64,000 nucleotides of DNA from Saprospira sp. CCB-QB6 (GTDB lineage: Bacteria; Bacteroidota; Bacteroidia; Chitinophagales; Saprospiraceae): positions 1,515,886 to 1,579,885 of the forward strand of contig NZ_CP116808.1 in the NCBI RefSeq assembly GCF_028464065.1, read 5' to 3'. The position numbers and the translations under genes were made by a program. Shown piece after piece: positions 24,877 to 31,581 of this stretch (position 1 is the first letter of the stretch; each line of letters begins with the position of its first letter). The notes beneath the pieces were generated by a model, which was not told where the DNA came from, did not search any database, and was given only the letters and a program-made list of their open reading frames with translations.

Positions 24877-25292
24877 CATTCTCTGAAAAAATAATGGTCC
24901 ATGGCAACCCTTTCAGACCATTCTCTGATAAAATATATAGCTGATACAACTTCCCAGAGCATTCCCTGGAAAAATAATGGTCTATGGCAACTCTTTCAGA
25001 CCATTCTCTGATAAAATATATAGCTGATACAACTTCCCAGACCATTCCCTGAAAAAATAATGGTCCATCGCAACTCTTTCAGAGCATTCCCTGGAAAAAT
25101 ATATAGCTGAGGCAACTTCCCAGACCATTCCCTGAAAAAATAATGGTCTATGGCAACTCTTTCAGACCATTCTCTGATAAAATATATAGCTGAGGCAACT
25201 TCCCAGACCATTCTCTGGAAAAATAATAGTCCATCGCAACCCTTTCAGAGCATTCCCTGATAAAATATATAAGTCATGCAGGCCTTTTGGCT
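24877..25292 (+). repeat. Tandem array, five 83-bp units of 42+41-bp half-units
   Basis: CATTCyCTG recurs at 24877, 24919, 24960, 25002, 25043, 25085, 25126, 25168, 25209 and 25251: spacings alternate 42, 41, 42, 41 without exception. The 42-bp half carries AATAATGGTCCATGGCAAC; the 41-bp half carries ATATATAGCTGATACAACTT. Both end near TTTCAGA or TTCCCAGA. The half-units are clearly diverged duplicates of one ancestor. Frames on the minus strand repeat only because the DNA does. There are no unique spacers, so this is not CRISPR. Confidence 0.9.
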
Positions 25293-25469
25293 TATTCCTT
25301 TTTTAGGGAGCTGGGCAAAGGGAGGGCTTGGAGAGTGTTTTTGGGGAGAGAGGGCAGTAAAAGGGCCCGCCCAGCCGAGGGATTCCGTAAGGAATCCCGT
25401 AAAGGGGTGGGTGGGCGGGGACATATTAGCGAATGAGGAGCGAAGCGACGAATACCGCTTTTAGAGCTT

Positions 25470-25607
25470 GCAGGCGGCAAAGCCGCCGCAGGCTGAGGGG
25501 CTGTAGCAGGGCCGCCGAAGGCGGCAGACCGAGGCGCTTGCGCCGATGGGCCGAGCGAACAGCAAGCTGCGCAATGGCCCGACCCGAGCGAAGCGAGGGG
25601 CAGCCCC
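25470..25607 (-). repeat. GC-rich modular repeat, copy 9
   Basis: Reverse-oriented, ending GAGGGGCAGCCCC. Hairpins GGCGGCAAAGCCGCC and GCCGCCGAAGGCGGC. The stretch before it (25300-25470) is also GC-rich, with GGGATTCCGTAAGGAATCCC (palindrome) and GAGCGAAGCGACGAA, and may be a degraded extension. Confidence 0.8.
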
Positions 25608-25628
25608 ATAAAAAAAAGCAAGCCATAA

Positions 25629-26261
25629 TTAGCTTGCTTTAAAATCTTCTATCTGCAACTGTTGCTGGCAGAGCAGCAGATCCTCATCTACATTAGAGGC
25701 GATAATACAGAGTCTATTGGGAAGGCCATAGCGTTCGAGCAGGTCTTGAAACCAGGCCACTGCTTTTCGGTCCAACGTAATACTGGGTTCATCTAATAAA
25801 AGTAGGGGGCTTTCGCTCAAAAGGGCCAGGCTCAGCTTCAGGCGTTGTTTCATTCCTGAAGAAAAAAACTGAATAGGTTTATTTTTGGCGGAATTAGGGA
25901 GGCCAGAGAGTTCAAAAAGGTCTTTGGGAGAAATTCCGGGCAGCAGAGGTTTGAACTGTCGATGGAAGTCAATAGCTTCCATCAGGCTAAGCTCTTCGAT
26001 TAGTTGGACATAGGGGCCCAGATAATTGCAATATTGGAAGACCTCCTCTCTATCTATAGTTTTGCCCTTATATTGGTAGCGCAATTGGCCTGCGGAGGGA
26101 GAAAGAAAGCCCGAAAGGCATTGGAGAAGCGTAGATTTTCCAGCGCCATTATGTCCGCGAATTGCATAAGCAGTATTGGCCTCAAAGGTATAATTGAGGC
26201 CTTTAAAAATCCATTCGTAGCGGTAGCGCTTAGCTAAATTTTGGAGTTCAATGGAGAGCAT
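25629..26261 (-). CDS. ABC transporter ATP-binding protein
   Basis: 210 residues, a single nucleotide-binding domain. Walker A GHNGAGKSTLLQCLSGFL (about residue 36), signature FSSGMKQRLKLSLAL, Walker B LLLLDEPSITLD and a switch region (ASNVDEDL, with Asn where the H-loop His is usual). It is short, like CcmA-type exporter ATPases. No permease gene is adjacent, so the substrate is unknown. It follows lpxA by 3 bp on the same strand, so it is probably the last gene of the lpxC/fabZ-lpxA operon. Confidence 0.88.
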   Translation of the reverse strand: MLSIELQNLAKRYRYEWIFKGLNYTFEANTAYAIRGHNGAGKSTLLQCLSGFLSPSAGQLRYQYKGKTIDREEVFQYCNYLGPYVQLIEELSLMEAIDFHRQFKPLLPGISPKDLFELSGLPNSAKNKPIQFFSSGMKQRLKLSLALLSESPLLLLDEPSITLDRKAVAWFQDLLERYGLPNRLCIIASNVDEDLLLCQQQLQIEDFKAS

Positions 26262-26264
26262 AGG

Positions 26265-27050
26265 CTAGGCATTTGAGCGCAGGCCTTTAACGATGCCAAT
26301 TTCGGAATCTTCCACAAACTTGAGGATCTGTTCTTTTTCGGCAGAGTCAACTAAATCATGAATAACCGCCAAAGCTTCTGGACGGCCTTGTTTCACGACA
26401 AATAGTTGGTGGTAAACCTCTTGGATGCGTTCGATAGTTTCTACGCTAAAGCCTCTTCGTTTTAGGCCGATCACATTCACGCCAATATAGGAGGCGGGAT
26501 AGTGAGCAACGCGGACAAAGGGAGGAACATCTTTATTGAGGAGCACTCCACCGCCGAGCATAGCATGTTCTCCAATTCGGGTAAACTGATGCACGGCCGA
26601 CATGCCGCCGAGGATCACGTAGTTTTCGAGCTCTACATGTCCGGCCAAGGTACTATTATTGGCTAGGACACAATAGTCGCCAACAATACAGTCATGGGCG
26701 ATATGCACATAAGCCATGAGTAAGCAATTGCTACCCACCACAGTTTTCTCGTTAGCTGCCGTACCTCGGTTGAGGGTACAATATTCTCGGATAATGGTAT
26801 TATCGCCTACTTCTAGGGTAGAATACTCTCCTTTGAATTTAAGATCTTGGGGGGCGGCGCCAATGATTGCGCCGGGAAAAATCTGGCAATTTTGGCCAAT
26901 TCGGCTACCAGACATAATCACGGCATTGGGGCCAATTTGGGTGCCATCACCAATAACGACATCCTCTTCGATAGTGACGAAAGGACTAATTTTTACATTT
27001 TTGCCAATTTTGGCCTTGGGACTGACGGCAGCTAGCGGATGATGATTCAC
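26265..27050 (-). CDS. lpxA: UDP-N-acetylglucosamine acyltransferase
   Basis: 261 residues. First step of lipid A synthesis: transfers a hydroxyacyl chain from ACP to the 3-OH of UDP-GlcNAc in the cytosol. A left-handed beta-helix of hexapeptide repeats fills residues 1-190 (IGKNVKISPFVTIEEDVVIG, IGPNAVIMSG, IFPGAIIG). The active-site His lies in LMAYVHIAHDCIVGD, and GGMSAVHQFTRIGEHAMLGG is a family landmark. The C-terminal helical domain starts at about 195. It sits 2 bp after lpxC-fabZ, as is usual in the phylum. Confidence 0.96.
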   Translation of the reverse strand: MNHHPLAAVSPKAKIGKNVKISPFVTIEEDVVIGDGTQIGPNAVIMSGSRIGQNCQIFPGAIIGAAPQDLKFKGEYSTLEVGDNTIIREYCTLNRGTAANEKTVVGSNCLLMAYVHIAHDCIVGDYCVLANNSTLAGHVELENYVILGGMSAVHQFTRIGEHAMLGGGVLLNKDVPPFVRVAHYPASYIGVNVIGLKRRGFSVETIERIQEVYHQLFVVKQGRPEALAVIHDLVDSAEKEQILKFVEDSEIGIVKGLRSNA

Positions 27051-27052
27051 GA

Positions 27053-28438
27053 TTACTTACGCTTGATAATTTGAGCTAATAATTCGGCTTCGGCTACTAG
27101 TTTATCACCAACATAGGCCTTAGCTTGCATTTCGACCAAGCCCCTTCTGATAGGGCGCATAAGGTCTAGACGGAAGATGAGCGTATCTCCGGGGACGACA
27201 GGCCGGCGGAAGCGGGCCTTATCAATTTTCAGGAAATAAGTGTCGTAAGAGAGGGGATCTTCTATAGCCTCCATGACTAAAATCCCGCCAGTTTGGGCCA
27301 TGGCTTCAATTTGGAGCACACCGGGCATAATGGGGTGGCCGGGGAAGTGTCCAACAAAAAAAGGCTCATTAAAAGTCACGTTTTTAACTGCCACCACATG
27401 CTGGGGAGATAAATCGATGATTTTATCAATGAGCAAAAAGGGATAGCGATGTTGCAGCTTCCCAAAGATATCTTCAATATTATATACGGCTTCCTGTTTT
27501 GGGTCATAAACGGGAATATCCTTTGTTTTGCGTTCTTTAATCGCTAATTGGCGAAGAGCTAGGGCCATTTTGTTATTTACCCCATGGCCAGGTTTATGGG
27601 CCACAATTCGTCCTTGAATATCAAAACCCAAGAGGGCCAGATCGCCCATAAGGTCTAGCAACTTATGACGGGCGGCCTCATTGCTAAAGCGTAGGCTTTG
27701 GCCAGGCAATAAACCTACAGCTTGCACATCAATAGTTTGCTGATATTGTTGTTCCAAGGCCGCTTTTTGGGCTTCAGAAGGCAGATGTTCTACAAAAACG
27801 AGGGCTGACTCTGGTTGGCCGCCTTTGGCTAGGCCATGCTGCAAAAGAGCAGAGAGTTCGTGTAAGAAAACAAAAGTACGGGCGGGGGCGATAGCCTCTT
27901 CAAAGCTTTCTTGGCTTGGTTTGAAGCGGCTAAATTGGGCGGGTAAAACAGTAGATTGAAAATCGACAGTAACCGTAACATCTAGTTCCTCGGCGGGATA
28001 GATGCTAATTTCACTTTGTCCAACTTGAACAGAAATAGGTTCTTTGATTACAAGGCAAGCCTTCTCGGCCTGCTGTTCTTCAATTCCACCTGCTTTAAGG
28101 ACCTCAATAAAAGGTTGAGCGCTACCATCTAGGATAGGTAATTCGGCAGCATTAATTTCTACAAAAGCATTATCAATACCCAAAGCATAAAAGGCAGCCA
28201 TAAGATGCTCTACAGTGGCAACATAGGCTTTTTCATCTCCAATGACAGTATGACGATCTGTTTTAAATACATTAGAAGCATCAGCCTTAATAACAGGGGC
28301 TCCAGGCAAATCTACACGCTGAAACTGAATACCATGTCCGGCCTCGGCTGCTGAGATTTTAAGTTCGACATCTATTCCCGAATGTAAGCCCTTTCCAGTT
28401 ATTGTCACTGCCTGCTTTAGGCACTGTTGTTTTCTCAT
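27053..28438 (-). CDS. lpxC/fabZ: Bifunctional UDP-3-O-acyl-GlcNAc deacetylase / 3-hydroxyacyl-ACP dehydratase
   Basis: 461 residues, a fusion typical of Bacteroidota. LpxC part (1-310): zinc ligands His in VEHLMAAFYALG and His/Asp in EAARHKLLDLMGDLAL, catalytic His in KPGHGVNNKMALALRQL. FabZ part (320-461): HRYPFLLIDKIID (catalytic His), FVGHFPGHPIMPGVLQIEAMAQ (catalytic Glu). LpxC commits to lipid A; FabZ makes enoyl-ACP for fatty acids, so the fusion joins the two pathways that compete for hydroxyacyl-ACP. First gene of an lpxC/fabZ-lpxA-ABC operon. Confidence 0.97.
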   Translation of the reverse strand: MRKQQCLKQAVTITGKGLHSGIDVELKISAAEAGHGIQFQRVDLPGAPVIKADASNVFKTDRHTVIGDEKAYVATVEHLMAAFYALGIDNAFVEINAAELPILDGSAQPFIEVLKAGGIEEQQAEKACLVIKEPISVQVGQSEISIYPAEELDVTVTVDFQSTVLPAQFSRFKPSQESFEEAIAPARTFVFLHELSALLQHGLAKGGQPESALVFVEHLPSEAQKAALEQQYQQTIDVQAVGLLPGQSLRFSNEAARHKLLDLMGDLALLGFDIQGRIVAHKPGHGVNNKMALALRQLAIKERKTKDIPVYDPKQEAVYNIEDIFGKLQHRYPFLLIDKIIDLSPQHVVAVKNVTFNEPFFVGHFPGHPIMPGVLQIEAMAQTGGILVMEAIEDPLSYDTYFLKIDKARFRRPVVPGDTLIFRLDLMRPIRRGLVEMQAKAYVGDKLVAEAELLAQIIKRK

Positions 28439-28496
28439 GCTTTGCTAAGTTGGTAGTATCTTAAATGCCGCTCCATTGCGGTTGCTTTTCAACCCA

Positions 28497-28504
28497 CAAA
28501 GATA
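28497..28504 (-). promoter_or_regulatory. -7 element upstream of lpxC/fabZ
   Basis: TATCTTTG on the minus strand; predicted start near 28491, about 53 nt before the ATG. The -33 region reads TTAG, weaker than TTTG. Confidence 0.45.
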
Positions 28505-28533
28505 CATTTATTTATCGGCCTTCCTAATTCTCT

Positions 28534-29580
28534 CTAAAAATCTTGAAGTCGAGTACTAATGCCGAAATGATGTACTGTTCCAGCTAAATGATAGTTGGCC
28601 AAGCCATAATCAAATTGAAATTTATATAACTTAAAGCCTATTCCAGCCGAAAAGCCAGCCAAAGAACGTAGATTTTGAATGCTCATTTCTCTTTGGCGCC
28701 AGTGGTCATAGCCCAAACGCAGGCGAAGACTTGGACCCAGCAAAAATTCTAGATTAAAGTTCAAATGTCGGAAAAAATTATCAACTCCCTCTCCAAAATC
28801 GTTGTTCTCAGTTTCTTCCGTGCCCAATAAGCTATTTTCTTGGACCAATGCGGGATCGTCATAGCGAATATCCCAACGGTCCAAATGATGCGCCACGATA
28901 GAAATCCGCAAAGGCAAATATTTAAGCTGCTGGCTAATCCCAAATTGCATGTCAAAAGGTAAGGCATAATCGGCTTGCTCTGCATGGTACTTTTTAAGCT
29001 GTTGCCCTATATTCTTCAGTACCAAGCCCATACTAAAGCGCTTACTGCTATCTTGGTAAATCATACCCAAATTAGAAGACCAGCCCCTTGAGGAATAGGC
29101 CTCATATCTAGAAAAAATTCCCTTGAGATGTACCCCAAAGCTCAATTTATCTGTTGCCTGATAGCTAGCGCCCACTCCTAGGGCCATTTCTGAGGCAGAG
29201 AAGCTGCCCGTAGCTTGCCCTATCTCATCATAGCCCTCAAATTCGCCATAACTCACATGCTCCAAACTCCCCATTAAACTCAGTTTTTTGGGCGCAATGT
29301 GATAGGCATAAGCTACAGTACCATGGGTAATTCCCGAAATATGGGCGTTCTGCTGCAAAGAAATGCTATTGTGATTTTCTTTATTCAGGGCAGCAGGATT
29401 GAGGAAGGCTAAACTCAAATCCTTATCTCGCACAGAAGGTAAACGTCCCCCCAAAGCCGTAGCTCTTGCCGAAGGCGAAAAATCTAAAAACTCATAGACA
29501 TAGCGCCCGCCTTCTACTTGAGCCCGCAAGCTCGAAAAGGCCAAACATAGCCCCAAAAAAACCAGTACCTTATTCTTCAT
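28534..29580 (-). CDS. porQ: Type IX secretion system protein PorQ
   Basis: 348 residues from ATG 29580 (MKNKVLVFLGLCLAFSSLRA, a signal peptide). The mature start GGRYVYEFLDFSPSARATAL and LGGRLPSVRDKDLSLAFLNP are hallmarks of PorQ, an outer-membrane beta-barrel of the PorV/FadL group that helps attach T9SS cargo at the cell surface. The barrel strands end with LAGTVHHFGISTRLQDF. An open extension to 29664 overlaps the upstream lipoprotein gene and is unlikely. Overlaps that gene by 11 bp. Fits the T9SS cargo genes in this window. Confidence 0.88.
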   Translation of the reverse strand: MKNKVLVFLGLCLAFSSLRAQVEGGRYVYEFLDFSPSARATALGGRLPSVRDKDLSLAFLNPAALNKENHNSISLQQNAHISGITHGTVAYAYHIAPKKLSLMGSLEHVSYGEFEGYDEIGQATGSFSASEMALGVGASYQATDKLSFGVHLKGIFSRYEAYSSRGWSSNLGMIYQDSSKRFSMGLVLKNIGQQLKKYHAEQADYALPFDMQFGISQQLKYLPLRISIVAHHLDRWDIRYDDPALVQENSLLGTEETENNDFGEGVDNFFRHLNFNLEFLLGPSLRLRLGYDHWRQREMSIQNLRSLAGFSAGIGFKLYKFQFDYGLANYHLAGTVHHFGISTRLQDF

Positions 29581-30175
29581 CTTTTGCTGTTTTTCGCTCC
29601 CAAATGGTTTCACAACTGCCCGCCGAACAAGATTGTTTGCGCAGCAGCTGCCCTTCGGCATCATATTGCTTAATTAGACCATCCATATTTGGCCCTTTCA
29701 AAAAATGACCTTCTTCCTTAATTGTCCCATTCTGATAATATAAGGTGTAAGCGCCATTTTCTACACTACCACTAAACTCAACGATTTCCTTTAAGCTTCC
29801 GTTGGGGTAATAGGTCTTCAATGGCCCCTCAATATCGCCATTAACGTATTTGCCCTCCTGCTTGAGCTGCCCATTGCTATACCAATACTGAAAATCGCCT
29901 TCATAACGATCCTCTATGGTATAAGCCAAACTCTCTATCTGCCCATTAGGGTAATAGGTTTTTACGGGCCCATCCAATTTCCCCTTTTTATAATGCATAA
30001 TTAAGGCAATTCCCCCCGACTCATGAAAACCTTTGTAGGTTCCTTCTATTTGGCCCGTTTTCTTATGCGCCCGATAACGACTAATTTTTCGCCCCGCATC
30101 ATCTCGCTCTACCACCTTACGCAATTGACAGCTACCCAAACTAAAAAGCAACAATAGCATCCAGATCCATTTCAT
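29570..30175 (-). CDS. YwqK/MORN-like repeat lipoprotein
   Basis: 201 residues. Lipoprotein signal (MLLLLFSLGSC, lipid-modified Cys at 16). Six or so repeats of about 22 residues of the form GPVKTYYPNGQIESLAYT (also QYWYSNGQLKQEGKY, TYYPNGSLKEIVEF, LYYQNGTIKEEGHF): MORN_2/YwqK repeats. Databases call such proteins YwqK-family antitoxins, but no toxin gene is adjacent and a surface or periplasmic structural role is more likely. Overlaps porQ by 11 bp (translational coupling). Confidence 0.85.
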   Translation of the reverse strand: MKWIWMLLLLFSLGSCQLRKVVERDDAGRKISRYRAHKKTGQIEGTYKGFHESGGIALIMHYKKGKLDGPVKTYYPNGQIESLAYTIEDRYEGDFQYWYSNGQLKQEGKYVNGDIEGPLKTYYPNGSLKEIVEFSGSVENGAYTLYYQNGTIKEEGHFLKGPNMDGLIKQYDAEGQLLRKQSCSAGSCETIWERKTAKDEE

Positions 30176-30257
30176 AAGCTTGTTTTCCTATAAAAGTACG
30201 CTTTATTCTTTCCGCTACAGGTTTTCCCTCTTTTTTTCTTCTCTAGGCTATTTTTTT

Positions 30258-30416
30258 GGGGCTGCCCCGCCCTTTGGGCGGGTCGGGCTGTCTCGCAGCT
30301 CGCTGTTCGCTCGGCCCTGCGCGGCTTTCAGCCGCTAGGTCTGCCGCCTGCGGCGGCCCTGCTGCCCATCCCTCAGCCAGTCGCTACGCTCCTCGGCGGG
30401 CGCTACGCGCCCTTTC
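30258..30416 (+). repeat. GC-rich modular repeat, copy 10
   Basis: T7-GGGGCTGCCCC, hairpin GCCCTTTGGGC, GGGTCGGGCTGTCTC, GCTCGGCCCT, hairpin GCGGCTTTCAGCCGC, GGTCTG, hairpin CCGCCTGCGGCGG, CATCCCTCAGCC, closing GGGCGCTACGCGCCC. Confidence 0.85.
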
Positions 30417-30524
30417 CAATTGGACCAAAACACAAAAAGCCCAACCTCCTAAAGGTTAAGCTTTCAAGTATAGACACAAAAAAAGCAGCTCCTAAAAAGA
30501 AGCTGCCAGATTGTGAAAATCCTG

Positions 30525-30597
30525 AGCAGAAGACGAGATTCGAACTCGCGACCCCAACCTTGGCAAGGTTGTGCTCTACCAGCTGAGCTACTTCTGC
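30525..30597 (-). tRNA. tRNA-Gly(GCC)
   Basis: 73 nt on the minus strand. Acceptor stem GCAGAAG/CTTCTGC, D-arm with AGCTCAGCTGGTAGAGC, anticodon loop TTGCCAA giving GCC, T-loop GTTCGAATC. CCA is not encoded. Identical to the copy at 31146-31218. Confidence 0.97.
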
Positions 30598-30611
30598 TTG
30601 TTGTGTGGACA

Positions 30612-30642
30612 CAAAGATAAGGCGCTTTTTTAAAACTCCAAA
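30612..30642 (-). promoter_or_regulatory. Bacteroidota-type promoter for tRNA-Gly
   Basis: Minus strand: TTTG (30639-30642), exactly 19 nt, TATCTTTG (30612-30619). A full consensus match; predicted start about 30606, 9 nt before the tRNA. Confidence 0.8.
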
Positions 30643-30661
30643 TTTTTGTCCTTTTTTTTGG

Positions 30662-31091
30662 TGCCCGGAGCGGGGCTCGAACCCGCACTGACATTGCTGT
30701 CAACAGGATTTTCTTACCATCTACAGCTTTCACTGCCTTTTATTGGGATAAAAGTTTGTGGTCTGGACTTTCTCTCAACCCTATTCATTATCTTGATAAT
30801 AATGAACTTAGGCCACTCCCGTAAAGTCTCTGCACTTTTTGCAAAACAAAGTTTGCAACTTAGCTCAGGATTGTCATCAGCATTACCTGTTAAGATTTCC
30901 CTGAATTTGAGAGTGTATGCAAAAATCAATTTCTCGATTAGCGCTCAGAATCCTACTTTTTATATGAAACTTCTTTAAGGAAGTTGTGCAATCAATAAAC
31001 CGAAGTTTACTCCCAAAACTGCACTTTTAAATATTAAAAACATAAAAAAGTAGACTAAGTCCTGCGTGTCTACCAATTTCACCATCCGGGC
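30662..31091 (-). tRNA. tRNA-Leu(UAA) interrupted by a group I intron
   Basis: Minus strand. Exon 1 is 31057-31091 (begins GCCCGGATGGTGAAATTGG, ends CAGGACTT); exon 2 is 30662-30712 (begins AAAATCCTG). Joined, they give an 86-nt class II tRNA: acceptor GCCCGGA/TCCGGGC with discriminator A, anticodon stem CAGGA/TCCTG, loop CTTAAAA (anticodon UAA), variable arm TGACAGCAATGTCA, T-arm GCGGGTTCGAGCCCCGC. CCA is encoded at 30659-30661. The break falls after U34, the same place as the well-known cyanobacterial and plastid tRNA-Leu(UAA) intron. Both exons are needed for any functional tRNA here. Confidence 0.93.
30713..31056 (-). ncRNA. Group I intron (344 nt) in tRNA-Leu(UAA)
   Basis: Self-splicing ribozyme features on the minus strand, in order: P1 candidate (exon ACUU with intron GAGU, G-U at the splice site), P3/P4 segment CTCTCAAATTCAGGGAAATC, then AACAGGTAATGCTGATGAC, core AATCCTGAGCTAAG (Q/R-like), GCAGAGACTTTACGGGAGTGG (P6-P7-like), TTGAGAGAAAGTCCAGACC (S-like), GAAAGCTGTAGATGGTAAG and a terminal G. 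The strings closely follow the subgroup IC3 core of cyanobacterial tRNA-Leu introns as I remember it. It has no homing endonuclease frame of plausible content. An AT-rich hairpin (ACTTTT/AAAAGT) enlarges P1. Full folding was not computed. Confidence 0.9.
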
Positions 31092-31145
31092 AAAAGAACT
31101 GTTTGTTCATCCAAAAAAAAAGAAGCTCTTGCGAACTTCTCTTGG

Positions 31146-31218
31146 AGCAGAAGACGAGATTCGAACTCGCGACCCCAACCTTGGCAAGGTTGTGCTCTAC
31201 CAGCTGAGCTACTTCTGC
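31146..31218 (-). tRNA. tRNA-Gly(GCC), second identical copy
   Basis: 73 nt, sequence identical to 30525-30597. It lies 54 bp upstream of the split tRNA-Leu on the same strand and is probably co-transcribed with it from the promoter at 31255-31286. Confidence 0.97.
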
Positions 31219-31254
31219 TTATCAATTTAGGCAACTCTCTTCCGAACTGCTTTG

Positions 31255-31286
31255 CAAATATAAGGCAGCCGATTTAATTTTACAAA
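31255..31286 (-). promoter_or_regulatory. Bacteroidota-type promoter for tRNA-Gly/tRNA-Leu
   Basis: Minus strand: TTTG (31283-31286), 20 nt, TATATTTG (31255-31262). Predicted start about 31249, 30 nt before tRNA-Gly. Confidence 0.8.
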
Positions 31287-31385
31287 CTTTTTTAGCAAAA
31301 AAATAAACAAAAAAAGGGACTCCTTTGCTAAGTTTTTGTTTTTCAGCGACTTTTAAGCATAAAAAATAGTCCAACTTGCGTTTTG

Positions 31386-31515
31386 CAGGGCCGAAGGCCC
31401 GCAGGCCTAGCGATGTGGAGCAGTGCGGCGCAGCCGCAGACCAAGGCCGTCAGGCCGCAGGGCCGAGCGAACAGCGAGCTGCGGAAGGTAGCGCCTGCCG
31501 TAGGCAGGAGGCCCC
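31386..31515 (-). repeat. GC-rich modular repeat, copy 11
   Basis: Reverse-oriented: GCAGGCCTAGCGATG, GCGGCGCAGCCGC hairpin, CAGACC, GGCCGTCAGGCC hairpin, AGGGCCGAGC, hairpin GCCTGCCGTAGGCAGG, ending GGCCCC. It abuts a terminator. Confidence 0.85.
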
Positions 31516-31520
31516 AAAAG

Positions 31521-31560
31521 AAAAAGGTCTCCTCCCCTATTTGGGAAGAAGACCTTTTGG
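31521..31560 (-). terminator. Terminator of the lamin-tail protein gene
   Basis: AAAAGGTCT / AGACCTTTT outer stem with an inner TCTTCCC/GGGGAGGA pairing; the minus strand runs into TTTTTCTTTT. Confidence 0.85.
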
Positions 31561-31581
31561 TATTAAATCATTGCGCTAAGC

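Noticed and set aside
24877-25292. CRISPR array or coding repeat (minus-strand frames of 61-74 residues)
   Set aside because: The half-units are both repeats with no unique spacers. The frames recur only because the DNA does, are interrupted, and the unit length is not a multiple of 3.
29570-30175. Antitoxin of a YwqK toxin-antitoxin pair
   Set aside because: The repeats fit the family name, but there is a lipoprotein signal and no toxin gene; porQ is the overlapping neighbour.
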